A stretch of 64,000 nt of DNA, from positions 186,001-250,000 of the forward strand of contig NZ_JAAMQU010000007.1 of the NCBI RefSeq assembly GCF_013522925.1. Reading direction: 5' to 3'. Under the pieces are notes generated by a model. The model was not told the DNA's origin, searched no databases, and was given only the letters and a program-made list of their open reading frames with translations. The position numbers and the translations under genes are program-made. Below are positions 42,012 through 51,100 of this stretch, piece by piece. Within the stretch, counting starts at the first letter, position 1. Each line of letters begins with the position of its first letter. This DNA is from Pseudomonas japonica (GTDB lineage: Bacteria; Pseudomonadota; Gammaproteobacteria; Pseudomonadales; Pseudomonadaceae).

Positions 42012-44171
42012 ATGCCCACGCGCTTGACCTATGGCGAGGCGGCGCTGCATCCCTCTGAGCCGGGCACCGCCGTGCCCGAGGGTATCTTCGTGCTGCTCAG
42101 CGATGACACCTTGCACGTGGCGGACGCCTACGGCGACGTTTACGGCGGTGAAGACGGCTTGTTCCGCGACGATACTCGGATATTGTCCCGCTACCGCCTC
42201 ACCCTGGCCGGTCAACGGCCTTCCTTGCTGTCGGCAAAGGTCAGCCAGGACAATGTTTATTTCATTTCGCACCTGACCAACCATGCACTCCCGGCGCTGG
42301 GAGAGGACAAATTGCCTCAAGGCGTGTTGCACATTGAACGCAAACGGCTGATCTGGGACCAGCGCCTGTTCGAGTGCGTCAGCCTGGTCAATTACAGCGA
42401 TCGCTCTTCGGTGGTACCTCTGCGGCTGGAATTCGCGGCCGATTTCAGGGACATGTTCGAAGTCCGGGGTGCGCGCCGGGCCAGCCGAGGGACCCAGGCA
42501 GTGCCTGTGGTGGGCGCCCGGCAGGTGAAGTTTGGCTATGTAGGGCTGGACCGCAAAAAACGAGACGTCGCCATCAGTTTTTCGACGTCACCTGCTCGCC
42601 TTGATGAGCGCAGCGCCCTGTTTGCCATCAAGGTGGCGGCGCGCGCCCAGGAATCCCTGTACATCGAAATCGGCGCAGCGCCCGAAATACCGTCCCGGCT
42701 GCGGTTCCGCGCCGCTGCGGCGCGGGCCCGTAGTGCGATGAAGGCCAAGCAGCGACGTGGCGCAACCTTCAAGGTGTCGGGCAGGCTGTTTCAGGGCTGG
42801 CTGGACAAATCCCGCGCCGACCTGGCGCTGCTGACGTCCGACCTCCCCACCGGCCCCTATCCCTACGCCGGCACCCCGTGGTTTTCGACGCCGTTCGGGC
42901 GAGATGCGGTCATCACGGCGTATCAGCTGTTGTGGATCAACCCAGCGATGGCCAAAGGCGTGCTGGGCTATCTTGGACTGCATCAGGCCCGGGAAGTGTC
43001 CACGTTTCGGGACGCCGAGCCAGGCAAGATCATGCACGAGACCCGCAAGGGCGAAATGTCCTCGCTCAACGAATTGCCCTTTGGGCGCTACTACGGCGGG
43101 GTCGATACCACGCCGCTGTTCGTGATGCTGGCGGGGGCTTACGCACGGCGTACCCTGGACCATGCCTTTATCGAAACGCTGTGGCCGGCACTCGAGCTGG
43201 CGGCGCAATGGATTGAAAGCAACGCCGTGAACAACAGGGATGGCTTTGTCAGCTATGCCCGCGGTGAAACCAGCGGGCTCGCCAACCAGGGCTGGAAAGA
43301 CAGCCATGATTCGGTATCCCTGGCCAACGGCGGTTCACCTGAAGGGCCGATTGCGCTGGTTGAGGTCCAGGGCTACGCCTATGGCGCCTACCTGAGCATG
43401 GCCCAGCTGTGCGAAATGCGCGGGCAACCCGAGCCTGCGCAGCACTGGGCCGCCCGGGCCGAAGCCATGCGCGAAGCCGTGGAGCGCTGCTTCTGGATGG
43501 AAGAGCAGCAGTTTTATGCTCTGGCCCTGGATGGCCGGGGCAAGCAGTGCCAGGTGTGCGGCTCCAACCCCGGGCACCTGTTGTTCACTGGGCTGCCGCG
43601 CCCGGAACGCGGGCGGCTGGTGGCCCGCAAACTGCTCAGCCCGCCACTTCACAGTGGCTGGGGTGTGCGCACGCTCGGCATGGAGGAAGCACGGTACAAC
43701 CCGATGTCGTACCACAACGGCTCGGTCTGGCCACACGACGTGGCCCTCTGCGCCGCAGGCATCGCCCGATATGGCGGGCAGGCCGGGGCAGAGCAGCTGT
43801 TGTCCGGGATCTTCGAAGCGGCAGTGCACTTCGACATGCGCCTGCCTGAGCTGTTTTGTGGCTTTGCCCGAACCGCCCCATGCGAAGCACCCACGCCGTA
43901 TCCAGTGGCCTGCCTGCCACAGGCATGGGCAGCAGGGTCGGCGTTCATGTTGCTGCAAGCGTGCCTGGGCATTCAGATCGATGCCCGCCAGGCTCGGGTA
44001 ATCGTCACCGACCCGCAACTGCCGGCCGGGATCGACTGGCTCAAGATGCGCCACCTTCAGTTCGGGGACTACAGCGTGGACATTACCTTCCAACGGGTCG
44101 GGGATCGGGTAAGTGCCTATATCGAACACCAGAGCGGGCCCACACGGGTGTTGATGGATATCCGGATTTGA
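42012..44171 (+). CDS. Amylo-alpha-1,6-glucosidase-like (glycogen debranching) protein
   Basis: This 719-residue protein has the N-terminal debranching domain (DGLFRDDTRILSRYRL, about residues 50-65) and a C-terminal six-hairpin glycosidase barrel: PWFSTPFGRDAVITAYQLLW (in part), SYHNGSVWPHDVALC and the acidic residues in FGRD and EMSSLNELPFGRYYGGVD. Relatives are annotated as amylo-alpha-1,6-glucosidases; enzymes for mannosylglycerate or glucosylglycerate storage are often neighbours. Here only a GT4 enzyme accompanies it, and no glycogen synthase or branching enzyme is visible. Confidence 0.88.
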   Translation: MPTRLTYGEAALHPSEPGTAVPEGIFVLLSDDTLHVADAYGDVYGGEDGLFRDDTRILSRYRLTLAGQRPSLLSAKVSQDNVYFISHLTNHALPALGEDKLPQGVLHIERKRLIWDQRLFECVSLVNYSDRSSVVPLRLEFAADFRDMFEVRGARRASRGTQAVPVVGARQVKFGYVGLDRKKRDVAISFSTSPARLDERSALFAIKVAARAQESLYIEIGAAPEIPSRLRFRAAAARARSAMKAKQRRGATFKVSGRLFQGWLDKSRADLALLTSDLPTGPYPYAGTPWFSTPFGRDAVITAYQLLWINPAMAKGVLGYLGLHQAREVSTFRDAEPGKIMHETRKGEMSSLNELPFGRYYGGVDTTPLFVMLAGAYARRTLDHAFIETLWPALELAAQWIESNAVNNRDGFVSYARGETSGLANQGWKDSHDSVSLANGGSPEGPIALVEVQGYAYGAYLSMAQLCEMRGQPEPAQHWAARAEAMREAVERCFWMEEQQFYALALDGRGKQCQVCGSNPGHLLFTGLPRPERGRLVARKLLSPPLHSGWGVRTLGMEEARYNPMSYHNGSVWPHDVALCAAGIARYGGQAGAEQLLSGIFEAAVHFDMRLPELFCGFARTAPCEAPTPYPVACLPQAWAAGSAFMLLQACLGIQIDARQARVIVTDPQLPAGIDWLKMRHLQFGDYSVDITFQRVGDRVSAYIEHQSGPTRVLMDIRI

Positions 44172-44284
44172 TGGCCATGGAACTAGCAACTTCGGATGAA
44201 GTACAAGCCCTGCCGAAACTTCCACGACAACGCATCAATCGAACAGCTGGATAAATAAATAGCCCGGAATTATTACTTAAAGCC

Positions 44285-44851
44285 CTACTGCAAGACATAC
44301 TCATGAAATACCCTGGGGCCATGTTGCTCGTCTTGCCGGCTGGTGAATCCCATACTGTCGGCAAGAAACTGCATTTCCTGGTTGCCGGAAGCGTCCATCG
44401 AGGAAATTTTCCGAAAGCCCTGGCGCGTGGCAGTGTCCATCAAATGTTGCATCAACGCAGTTGCCACACCTCGGCGCTGCCAGGCCTCGGACACCGCTAT
44501 CGCAAACTCGCAGTGCGCATCGCCTTCAAAGGCCCCATAGCGGGCTGTTCCGATCTGTGCCAGCTTGTTCCCCTCGTAAGCAAGGGCGATGTAGGCCATG
44601 CGATTGGGGGAGCCCACATCCATAAGCTGATTGTGCGTTCCGTGGAGGTCGCTGAACGAAGCGAGGAACCGAAAATGCGGAGTATCCTTGCCAAGGGCCT
44701 CGAAAAAAAGAAGGTCCCGTTCCCGATCCGACGAAGCAAGCTCACGGATAAGTATCGGAGAGTCGTCCTTCAAGGACTCCAGCCAATAATCCCCTTCCAG
44801 GCCGTTAGTTTCGTCATCGAATCGCTTTATAATACCGGCATTATAACTCAT
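44285..44851 (-). CDS. GNAT-family acetyltransferase
   Basis: The product (188 residues from the ATG at 44851) follows a strong AGGAGG. It has the GNAT fold: FAIAVSEAWQRRGVATALMQHLMD (in part) with the acetyl-CoA loop RRGVAT, then ISSMDASGNQEMQFLADSMGF near the C-terminus. Substrate is unknown. It is isolated on the minus strand, in a slightly AT-richer patch, downstream of the convergent debranching gene. Confidence 0.87.
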   Translation of the reverse strand: MSYNAGIIKRFDDETNGLEGDYWLESLKDDSPILIRELASSDRERDLLFFEALGKDTPHFRFLASFSDLHGTHNQLMDVGSPNRMAYIALAYEGNKLAQIGTARYGAFEGDAHCEFAIAVSEAWQRRGVATALMQHLMDTATRQGFRKISSMDASGNQEMQFLADSMGFTSRQDEQHGPRVFHEYVLQ

Positions 44852-45109
44852 GCAAATTCCTCCTGAATTTAGTTCAACTTCCATTGCAGCATAGGCTTAC
44901 GCGAACTTTAAATACGGTTTATTTATAAAAGCGGAGCCATTTCAGACAGTCGGTAGCCGCTTCGCATAGCGCAAAAGCTGAAATGCAGTAATGCATGAAA
45001 TAAGCGAGTTAATTATCAAAAACTTAGGGCAATCAAACGCCATTCAAATGAATGACAACCATTGGTGGCACCCACAGATAAACGTCGTACACATGAACGC
45101 GGGTAGTGC
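44852..45109. other. AT-rich intergenic stretch without a gene
   Basis: The 258 bases between the acetyltransferase start and the stop of the RTX protein gene are more AT-rich than the surroundings. They hold the promoter of the acetyltransferase; I see no supported small ORF, tRNA or clear terminator. Confidence 0.4.
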
Positions 45110-47104
45110 TCACCCCATCGGATTGGCAATACCGAGCATTTCAATCCGGGGCTCGGCGACCGCCGTCGCGGCGAACAGAAAATCGCTGTCATCAAGTTCA
45201 AGGCCGTGGTTGCCGGCCAGGGAAACCTCGAAACGATGCCCGGCCCCGTCTACCTGGAAGTTTTTGAGGTACGTTCGGTCCAGCGTTGCGCTGTAACTCA
45301 CTTGCAGCGTATCGGCCGTTCCGTCGCCCAACCTGGTAAAGCCCATAGCTGCCAGGTCGATACGGTCGTCACCGTCCACATAGTCGATGATCAGGTCTGC
45401 CCCACTGGTGGTGGCGGTGCGATAGCTGTCTTCAAGGGCAACGAAGCGAAAGAGGTCTTCGCCCGCTCCTCCCACCAGCCGGTCGCGGCCACTGCCCCCC
45501 ACCAGCACGTCGTTTCCCTCTCCCGCGTCCAGGCGATCATTCCCGGCGAGCCCCTCCAACACATCCGGTAGCACAGTGCCGTTCAGGCGGTCGTTCCCCG
45601 CAGTGCCCTGCTTCAGCACAGGCGCAAATACCAAGGTGTTTGAATCCAGCGCCCCGCTGAAGTCCCCTTCAAGCACCAGTTCGAACCTGTGCCCTTCAGC
45701 ATCCGGCTGGAAGCTTTTGAGGTAAGTGCGGGTACCGTCGGCGTTGGTGTGTATCGCCAAGGTACCCTCGCGGCCATCGCCCAAGCCGGCAAAACCAAGA
45801 GCGATGAGGTCTATGCGGTCCTCGGTCGGATCAAAATCGCGGATGCGGTCCGCAGCGTTCCGGGTGGCGCTGCGGTAGCTGTCCTCGACCGAGGCGAAGC
45901 GGAAGATATCCGCACCCTCCCCACCCACCAGCACATCCCGGCCGCCATTACCCTGCAGCAGGTCGTCACCCCCCAAGCCGCGAATTGTCTCGCCTTCAGC
46001 CAAGCCTTGCACGTCGTCCGCTACCCGGCTGCCGTCCACGTGGTACCTGCCATCCGGGCTGGCAAAGGTCGTGTCCAATTGCCCGTCGGCCGTCAGCCGC
46101 ACCACGGCGTAGTCGCTGCCTCCGTTTACCTGGGTGTCACCGCCAAGCAGGAGCTTGCCGTCGGCCTGCGCCGTTACCGCATAGGCGAAATGCGCCGAAC
46201 CTTGCGGGTTTACCGTAGCCACTCCGCCAGCCCCAAAGGCGGTGTCCTTGCTGCCATCAGGATCAAGGCGCACCACGCTGAACGCCTCGTCGGGATTGCT
46301 ACCGGCGATCACGATCTTTCCATCGTTCTGCACCGCCAGGGCACCGCGAAAGTCCGCAAGGTCTTGAGCGTCGAACACCACCCGCCCTTGCTCACCGAAC
46401 CCGGTATCGAGTGTTCCATCGGCGTTCACCCGCACCAGCCCAGGCCGATAGGTGCCGTCTACAAACAGATCTCCGCCCAAGAGGTACTGATCATTCTCCA
46501 ACGGCAAGGTAAACGCCTTGAACGCAAAGTTTATGGTCTGATCCACGCCCACGATGCCTTGATCGCCAAACGTGACATCCGCCGTGCCGTCAGGCTTCAG
46601 CCGCAGCAGTTCTACCTGCCCTGCAGTGGTGCTGCTGACCAGCAACGTGCCGTCCGGGCTTGCATGAAGATGGGTAAGGTCCGGATCGTACTCATCCGGG
46701 ATCGCCGCCCGGCTATTAGCGGCATAACTGGCATCGGGCGTACCGTTCGCTGCGAAACGCAGCACGGAGAGGTCCCAGGATTCGCCGCCGGGGTTGGATT
46801 GCAACGCCAGGGTGGTGTCATCGGGCAGTACTGTTACTCGGTAGCCGGTCGCGTCGAGCGCTGTGCGGCCGTCGTCGCCGAAGCCGGTGCTCACGCGGCC
46901 ATCGGCATTAAGCCTTACTTGCGTTGTGGCAGCGGCTCGCGGGGGACCGTCGAACACGCTGAGCCCGACGACGTTGATGCTGCCATTGGCTCGCACGGCC
47001 AGGCTATTGAAGAAATCCTCGGAAGTCGCCATGTCCAGCAAGGCAATGCCCGGCGCGGTTCGGCTGAGATGGGAGGCAGCGGCAGGCAGGTCAGCGGTCG
47101 ACAT
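45110..47104 (-). CDS. Delta-60-repeat / RTX calcium-binding protein
   Basis: The 664-residue protein begins with delta-60-type WD-like repeats (LRFAANGTPDASYA, VRVNADGTLDTGFGEQG, VRLDPDGSKDTAFGAGG, VRLTADGQLDTTFAS), about residues 40-370. Two RTX nonapeptide clusters follow: IRGLGGDDLLQGNGGRDVLVGG (in parts, about 390-412) and DVLEGLAGNDRLDAGEGNDVL (in parts), each followed by an IDL.A(L/M)GF...GDG segment as in serralysin C-termini. There is no N-terminal signal peptide, so export by a type I system is likely. No T1SS genes are visible here. A lyase gene lies 115 bases upstream on the same strand. Confidence 0.87.
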   Translation of the reverse strand: MSTADLPAAASHLSRTAPGIALLDMATSEDFFNSLAVRANGSINVVGLSVFDGPPRAAATTQVRLNADGRVSTGFGDDGRTALDATGYRVTVLPDDTTLALQSNPGGESWDLSVLRFAANGTPDASYAANSRAAIPDEYDPDLTHLHASPDGTLLVSSTTAGQVELLRLKPDGTADVTFGDQGIVGVDQTINFAFKAFTLPLENDQYLLGGDLFVDGTYRPGLVRVNADGTLDTGFGEQGRVVFDAQDLADFRGALAVQNDGKIVIAGSNPDEAFSVVRLDPDGSKDTAFGAGGVATVNPQGSAHFAYAVTAQADGKLLLGGDTQVNGGSDYAVVRLTADGQLDTTFASPDGRYHVDGSRVADDVQGLAEGETIRGLGGDDLLQGNGGRDVLVGGEGADIFRFASVEDSYRSATRNAADRIRDFDPTEDRIDLIALGFAGLGDGREGTLAIHTNADGTRTYLKSFQPDAEGHRFELVLEGDFSGALDSNTLVFAPVLKQGTAGNDRLNGTVLPDVLEGLAGNDRLDAGEGNDVLVGGSGRDRLVGGAGEDLFRFVALEDSYRTATTSGADLIIDYVDGDDRIDLAAMGFTRLGDGTADTLQVSYSATLDRTYLKNFQVDGAGHRFEVSLAGNHGLELDDSDFLFAATAVAEPRIEMLGIANPMG

Positions 47105-47219
47105 GGTTCGATCCTTCTGTAGAGGACAGTAAGCCGTTCACGACACGCTTTACAGTAGTGCGCCGGGCCAGAGATGCCACTCCCTGGCTGCGCCGCCCAT
47201 CCGCTGCTTCCCGGCCGCC

Positions 47220-47918
47220 CTATTGCGCCGCCACCGGTGCAGCCGTGGCCTTGGCATTATGCTCGGCCACCAGTTTGTAGAAGGTCACCTGCCCACCTTC
47301 GGTGGCATAGCCGGTGTTGTCCTGGGTGTATACACCGGCCTTGAAGTACAGGTCCTTGGTTTTCCATCCGGGGTCGAGCTTGTAGCTCCATTGCGCGCCA
47401 GCGGCGTTAACCAGCAACTGGCCGCTCGGCGTGAGGTGAATGGTGTAGGTGATACGCGTGGCCAACGGCACGTTGGAGGCGATGTTGATCACCGTGGGTT
47501 CATCCTGCTCGGGCGTTGGCCGTAGCTTGGCGACAATATTGCCAAGGCGCTTGGCGTCCTTGTACTGGTATTCCACCTTCAGCAGCGGCTCGTTGCTGCC
47601 GTACTGGTGGATCTGCCCGATCACTACTTTGCCACTGGAAGGCACCTGGTTCACGCTGAGGCTGGCGCGCAGGAAGTTATCGGCATCGGGGTACTTCCAG
47701 TTATGCACCCGGCCGTCCGGGAAGGTCTCGCGCAATTCCGAACGTGGAAACTTCGCGCTTTTCGTCACCGAACCGGTCACCGGCGCCCAGAAGAACAACG
47801 TACCGGAGTCGCTATGGAAGTAGCTGTCCCGGTAGCCAGCGGCCAGTGCTGGCGTATCGACTGTCATCGCCGGGCTTCCAACCGGCACACTCAAGTTCCA
47901 AACAGTTAGGTCGATCAT
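47220..47918 (-). CDS. PL7-family alginate lyase
   Basis: This 232-residue enzyme closely resembles the characterised PL7 lyase PA1167 of Pseudomonas aeruginosa. The three PL7 signatures are present: RSELRE (catalytic Arg), QIH (catalytic Gln/His) and YFKAGVYTQ (catalytic Tyr). It cleaves alginate by beta-elimination. There is no signal peptide at the N-terminus (MIDLTVWNLSVP); a hydrophilic C-terminal tail follows. It is upstream of the RTX protein on the same strand, and they may be co-expressed. Confidence 0.92.
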   Translation of the reverse strand: MIDLTVWNLSVPVGSPAMTVDTPALAAGYRDSYFHSDSGTLFFWAPVTGSVTKSAKFPRSELRETFPDGRVHNWKYPDADNFLRASLSVNQVPSSGKVVIGQIHQYGSNEPLLKVEYQYKDAKRLGNIVAKLRPTPEQDEPTVINIASNVPLATRITYTIHLTPSGQLLVNAAGAQWSYKLDPGWKTKDLYFKAGVYTQDNTGYATEGGQVTFYKLVAEHNAKATAAPVAAQ

Positions 47919-47970
47919 GGAAATTCACCTTCAAGGCAGGTATCCATCGAAAGAAGCCGGGGCGCATCAG

Positions 47971-47986
47971 CGGGCGGGAACGCCCG
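47971..47986. repeat. Small palindrome upstream of the alginate lyase
   Basis: CGGGCG (47971-47976) pairs with CGCCCG (47981-47986) around GGAA. It sits about 50 bases before the lyase start and could be an operator or leader hairpin. Confidence 0.35.
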
Positions 47987-48121
47987 TCCCAGGTGCGTTA
48001 CTGTTTAGAGAATGAGCAAAAGATGAATGACTGCATGGGCGCATGCCCGCCTGTCCGGTGCTCGCCAAGTGCTTGATTTATTGGATCCTCAAAAAATGCC
48101 GTTAGTCGGCTCACGGTTTCG

Positions 48122-48150
48122 GCTGTGGGAACCGCCTTTCCCACTACAGC
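48122..48150 (-). terminator. Hairpin after the nitrate reductase gene
   Basis: GTGGGAA (48125-48131) pairs with TTCCCAC (48138-48144), with extension by GCT/AGC. On the minus strand it lies directly after the stop codon at 48153. It also has the sequence style of REP-like hairpins in this genome; no long T-run. Confidence 0.5.
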
Positions 48151-48152
48151 TT

Positions 48153-51100
48153 TTAATACACGTCCCGCAGATATCGCTTCTGTTGCGCCAACGTTCGGAT
48201 ATAAGCCTGGGCCATTTCGCTGGTATAGCCACCGTGGGTTCGAGCGATGTCGCAGAGGGCTGTTTCCACGTCCTGCGCCATGCGGCTGGCATCTCCACAC
48301 ACATAAAGCGAAGCGCCTTCTTCCAGCCAACGCCATAACTGCGCGCCCTGCTCGCGCATGCGGTCCTGCACGTACAGCTTGTTGGCCTGATCGCGGGAAA
48401 ACGCGAGGCTGAGAGAGGTCAGCAAGCCATCGCTGTGCATCCCCTCCAGCTCTTCCCGGTAGTAGTAATCCGACGCGGCGTGCTGTTCGCCGAAGAACAA
48501 CCAGTTGCGCCCGGTGTGGCCCAGGGCGCGCCGTTCATGCAAAAACCCACGAAACGGCGCAATGCCGGTGCCGGGGCCGATCATGATCATCGGCGTGTCA
48601 CCCTGTGCAGGTACGCGGAAGTGGCGCGACGCTTGAACGAACGCTTGCACATCGTGGCCGAGTGCGCGGTCAGCGAGGTAGGTCGAGGCAACCCCCTTGC
48701 GCTGGCCGTAACGCACCGTACCCACCGTAAGGTGTACCTCGCCGATGTGCGCGAGAGGGCTGGATGCAATGGAATACAACCGGGGCTGCAAGCGTTTCAA
48801 GCTTGCCAGCAGCTCGGGGGCCGCATGGCTGGCGGGAAACTCCCGAAGCACGTCGGCCAGCTGCCGGCCCCATAGCCAATCCTTGAGCGCGGAACGGTTC
48901 GGCCCGAGCAGTTCGCCCAGCGCCGTATTGCCGCTTCGCTGCGCCACAAGCGCCAATGCTTCAGGGGTTGGCCTGGCGATTTCATAGTGGTCCATAAGGG
49001 CTGTGCGCAAGGGTATTTCGCCTGCGCTGGGCACGACCACTGGCTGCGCGCCATCGAGCCCGCTGTGATCGAGGATTTCTTCGACCAGCTCGGGGCAGTT
49101 ACGCGGCCATACGCCAAGGGCGTCGCCGGCTTCATAACGCAGGCCGGAGTCGCCCAGCGAGAAAATCAGTTGCCGGGTGTCTTTGCTGGAGCCTGCTTTA
49201 TTGAGCTTTACGCTATGGGCCAGGCGCAATGCGGCGGGGCATGCCTTGGTAATGGCGGGTGCGGCCACCACTGGGGGTGTATCGGGCTTTTCGCCAAGGC
49301 CTTGCCCTAGCCCGTCCAGTAACTTGTCCAGCCACTGGTGCGCGGTGTCATCGGCGTCGGCCTCGCAATCGAGCCGCGCGACCAGGCGCTGCGCACCCAA
49401 CTCTGCAAGGCGCTGGTCCAGATTCTTGCCGTGCTGGCAGAACCGGTCGTAACTGGTATCACCCAGCGCCAGCACGGCATAGCGCAGCTTCGCCAGGTTT
49501 GGCGCCCCCGTGTTGAGGGTTTCCCAGAACACCTGCCCGTTATCGGGTGGGTCGCCGTCACCGAAGGTGCTGCTGAGCAACAACAGGTTGCTCGCCTTCT
49601 CTAATTGTTGTGCAGGGTAGCTGTCCATGGGCGCCAGTTCCACGCTGCAACCCGCCACAGTCAGGCGCTGAGCGAAGCGTGCGGCGAGGGCTTCGGCATT
49701 ACCCGTTTGCGAAGCCCATAACAGGGTGACCGGCAATGCGCCGGGGTTGCCCGCAGGCACCGCCAGGGGCTCGGCGGCCAGCCCGGCCGTGCGACTGAAC
49801 ATTCCAGCGAGCATCCCATCCAGCCACAGCCGCACAGGGGCGGCTAACGGCGCGCTTGCGGGCAAGCTCGGTATGCCAGCGTTCGGGTTGGCACGCAGCC
49901 CCCCGATGAAGCCGCCCATATAGGTGCGCTCGGCATCGCTCAGCGGCGGAGGGGCACACTGCTGTACCCCGATCAGGTTGGCAAAGGCGTCGATAGCAGC
50001 CATGTCGGTTTCCCTGGACGAAAGCGAAAGGTGGGCCTGTGCCTCTTCATGAACCGAGGTTTCCAGAAACTGGTGGTCGAGCAGGTCTACGCGGCTGAGG
50101 CTGACCGCACAGAACTTGAATTCGGGCTGTTGGGAAATCGGGTCAATCGCGTCGTTGGTGACCGCATTGATCGCCAGGTTCTCGCCGTAGAGGTCATTCC
50201 AGTGAAACGGTGCGAAGCAGGCACCTGGGCGCACGCGGTCACTCACCAGCACAGGCAACACCGCGCGGCCACGGCGCGAGCGCACTTCAAGGTGATCCTT
50301 GCCCTTCACGCCCAGGCGCTCGGCGTCTTCGGGGTGCACTTCTATGAAGGGCCCCGGGTTCAGCTTGTTGAGGGTGGAGATCTTCCCGGTCTTTGTCAGG
50401 GTGTGCCATTGGTGCTGCACCCGGCCGGTGTTCAGTACAAACGGATACGCCACGTCGGGCAGCTCGGCCGGCGGCATATACGGCCGCGCAAAAAACCGCG
50501 CCTTACCGTTTGCCGTAGGAAACGCCAGCCGCGGTTGGCTGCCATCTTCGCGCACGGCCAGCGCCTGGCTGATGCCATTGTTAAGGTAGCGGATCGGTGA
50601 ACGACTGCCGTCGGCCTCCCCCGCGCTGGGCCACTGTACGGGGCCTTGGCGCAACCGTTGATGGCTAACGCCCCGGATGTCATAACCGGTGCCCGGGTTG
50701 TGAAAGCGTTTGATCTCTTCGAACACATCCGCCGCGCAGCTGTACGAAAAACCCTCGGCATAGCCCATGGCACAGGCGACTTCGGCGATGATACGCCAGT
50801 CGGCCATCGCTTCCCCAGGCGGCTGCACGGCCTGCTGCATGAGCGTAAGGTTGCGTTCGGAGTTGATCATCACCCCTTCGGCCTCGGCCCACAGCGCGCC
50901 GGGCAGCAGTACGTCCGCATAGCGGTTGGTCTCGGTGTCGAGGTAGGCATCCTGGGTGATCACCAGCTCTGCCCTTTGCAGCCCCTCGATCACCTTGGCG
51001 CGGTTAGCCACGCTGGCTACCGGGTTGGTGCAGATGATCCAGCAGGCCTTGACGCTGCCGGTGGCCATGCTTTCGAACAATGCAACGGTGCCCGACCCCA

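Noticed and set aside
45689..47122. 477-codon open frame antisense to the RTX protein
   Set aside because: The minus-strand frame has clear delta-60 and RTX repeats; the plus frame has no domain or ribosome site.
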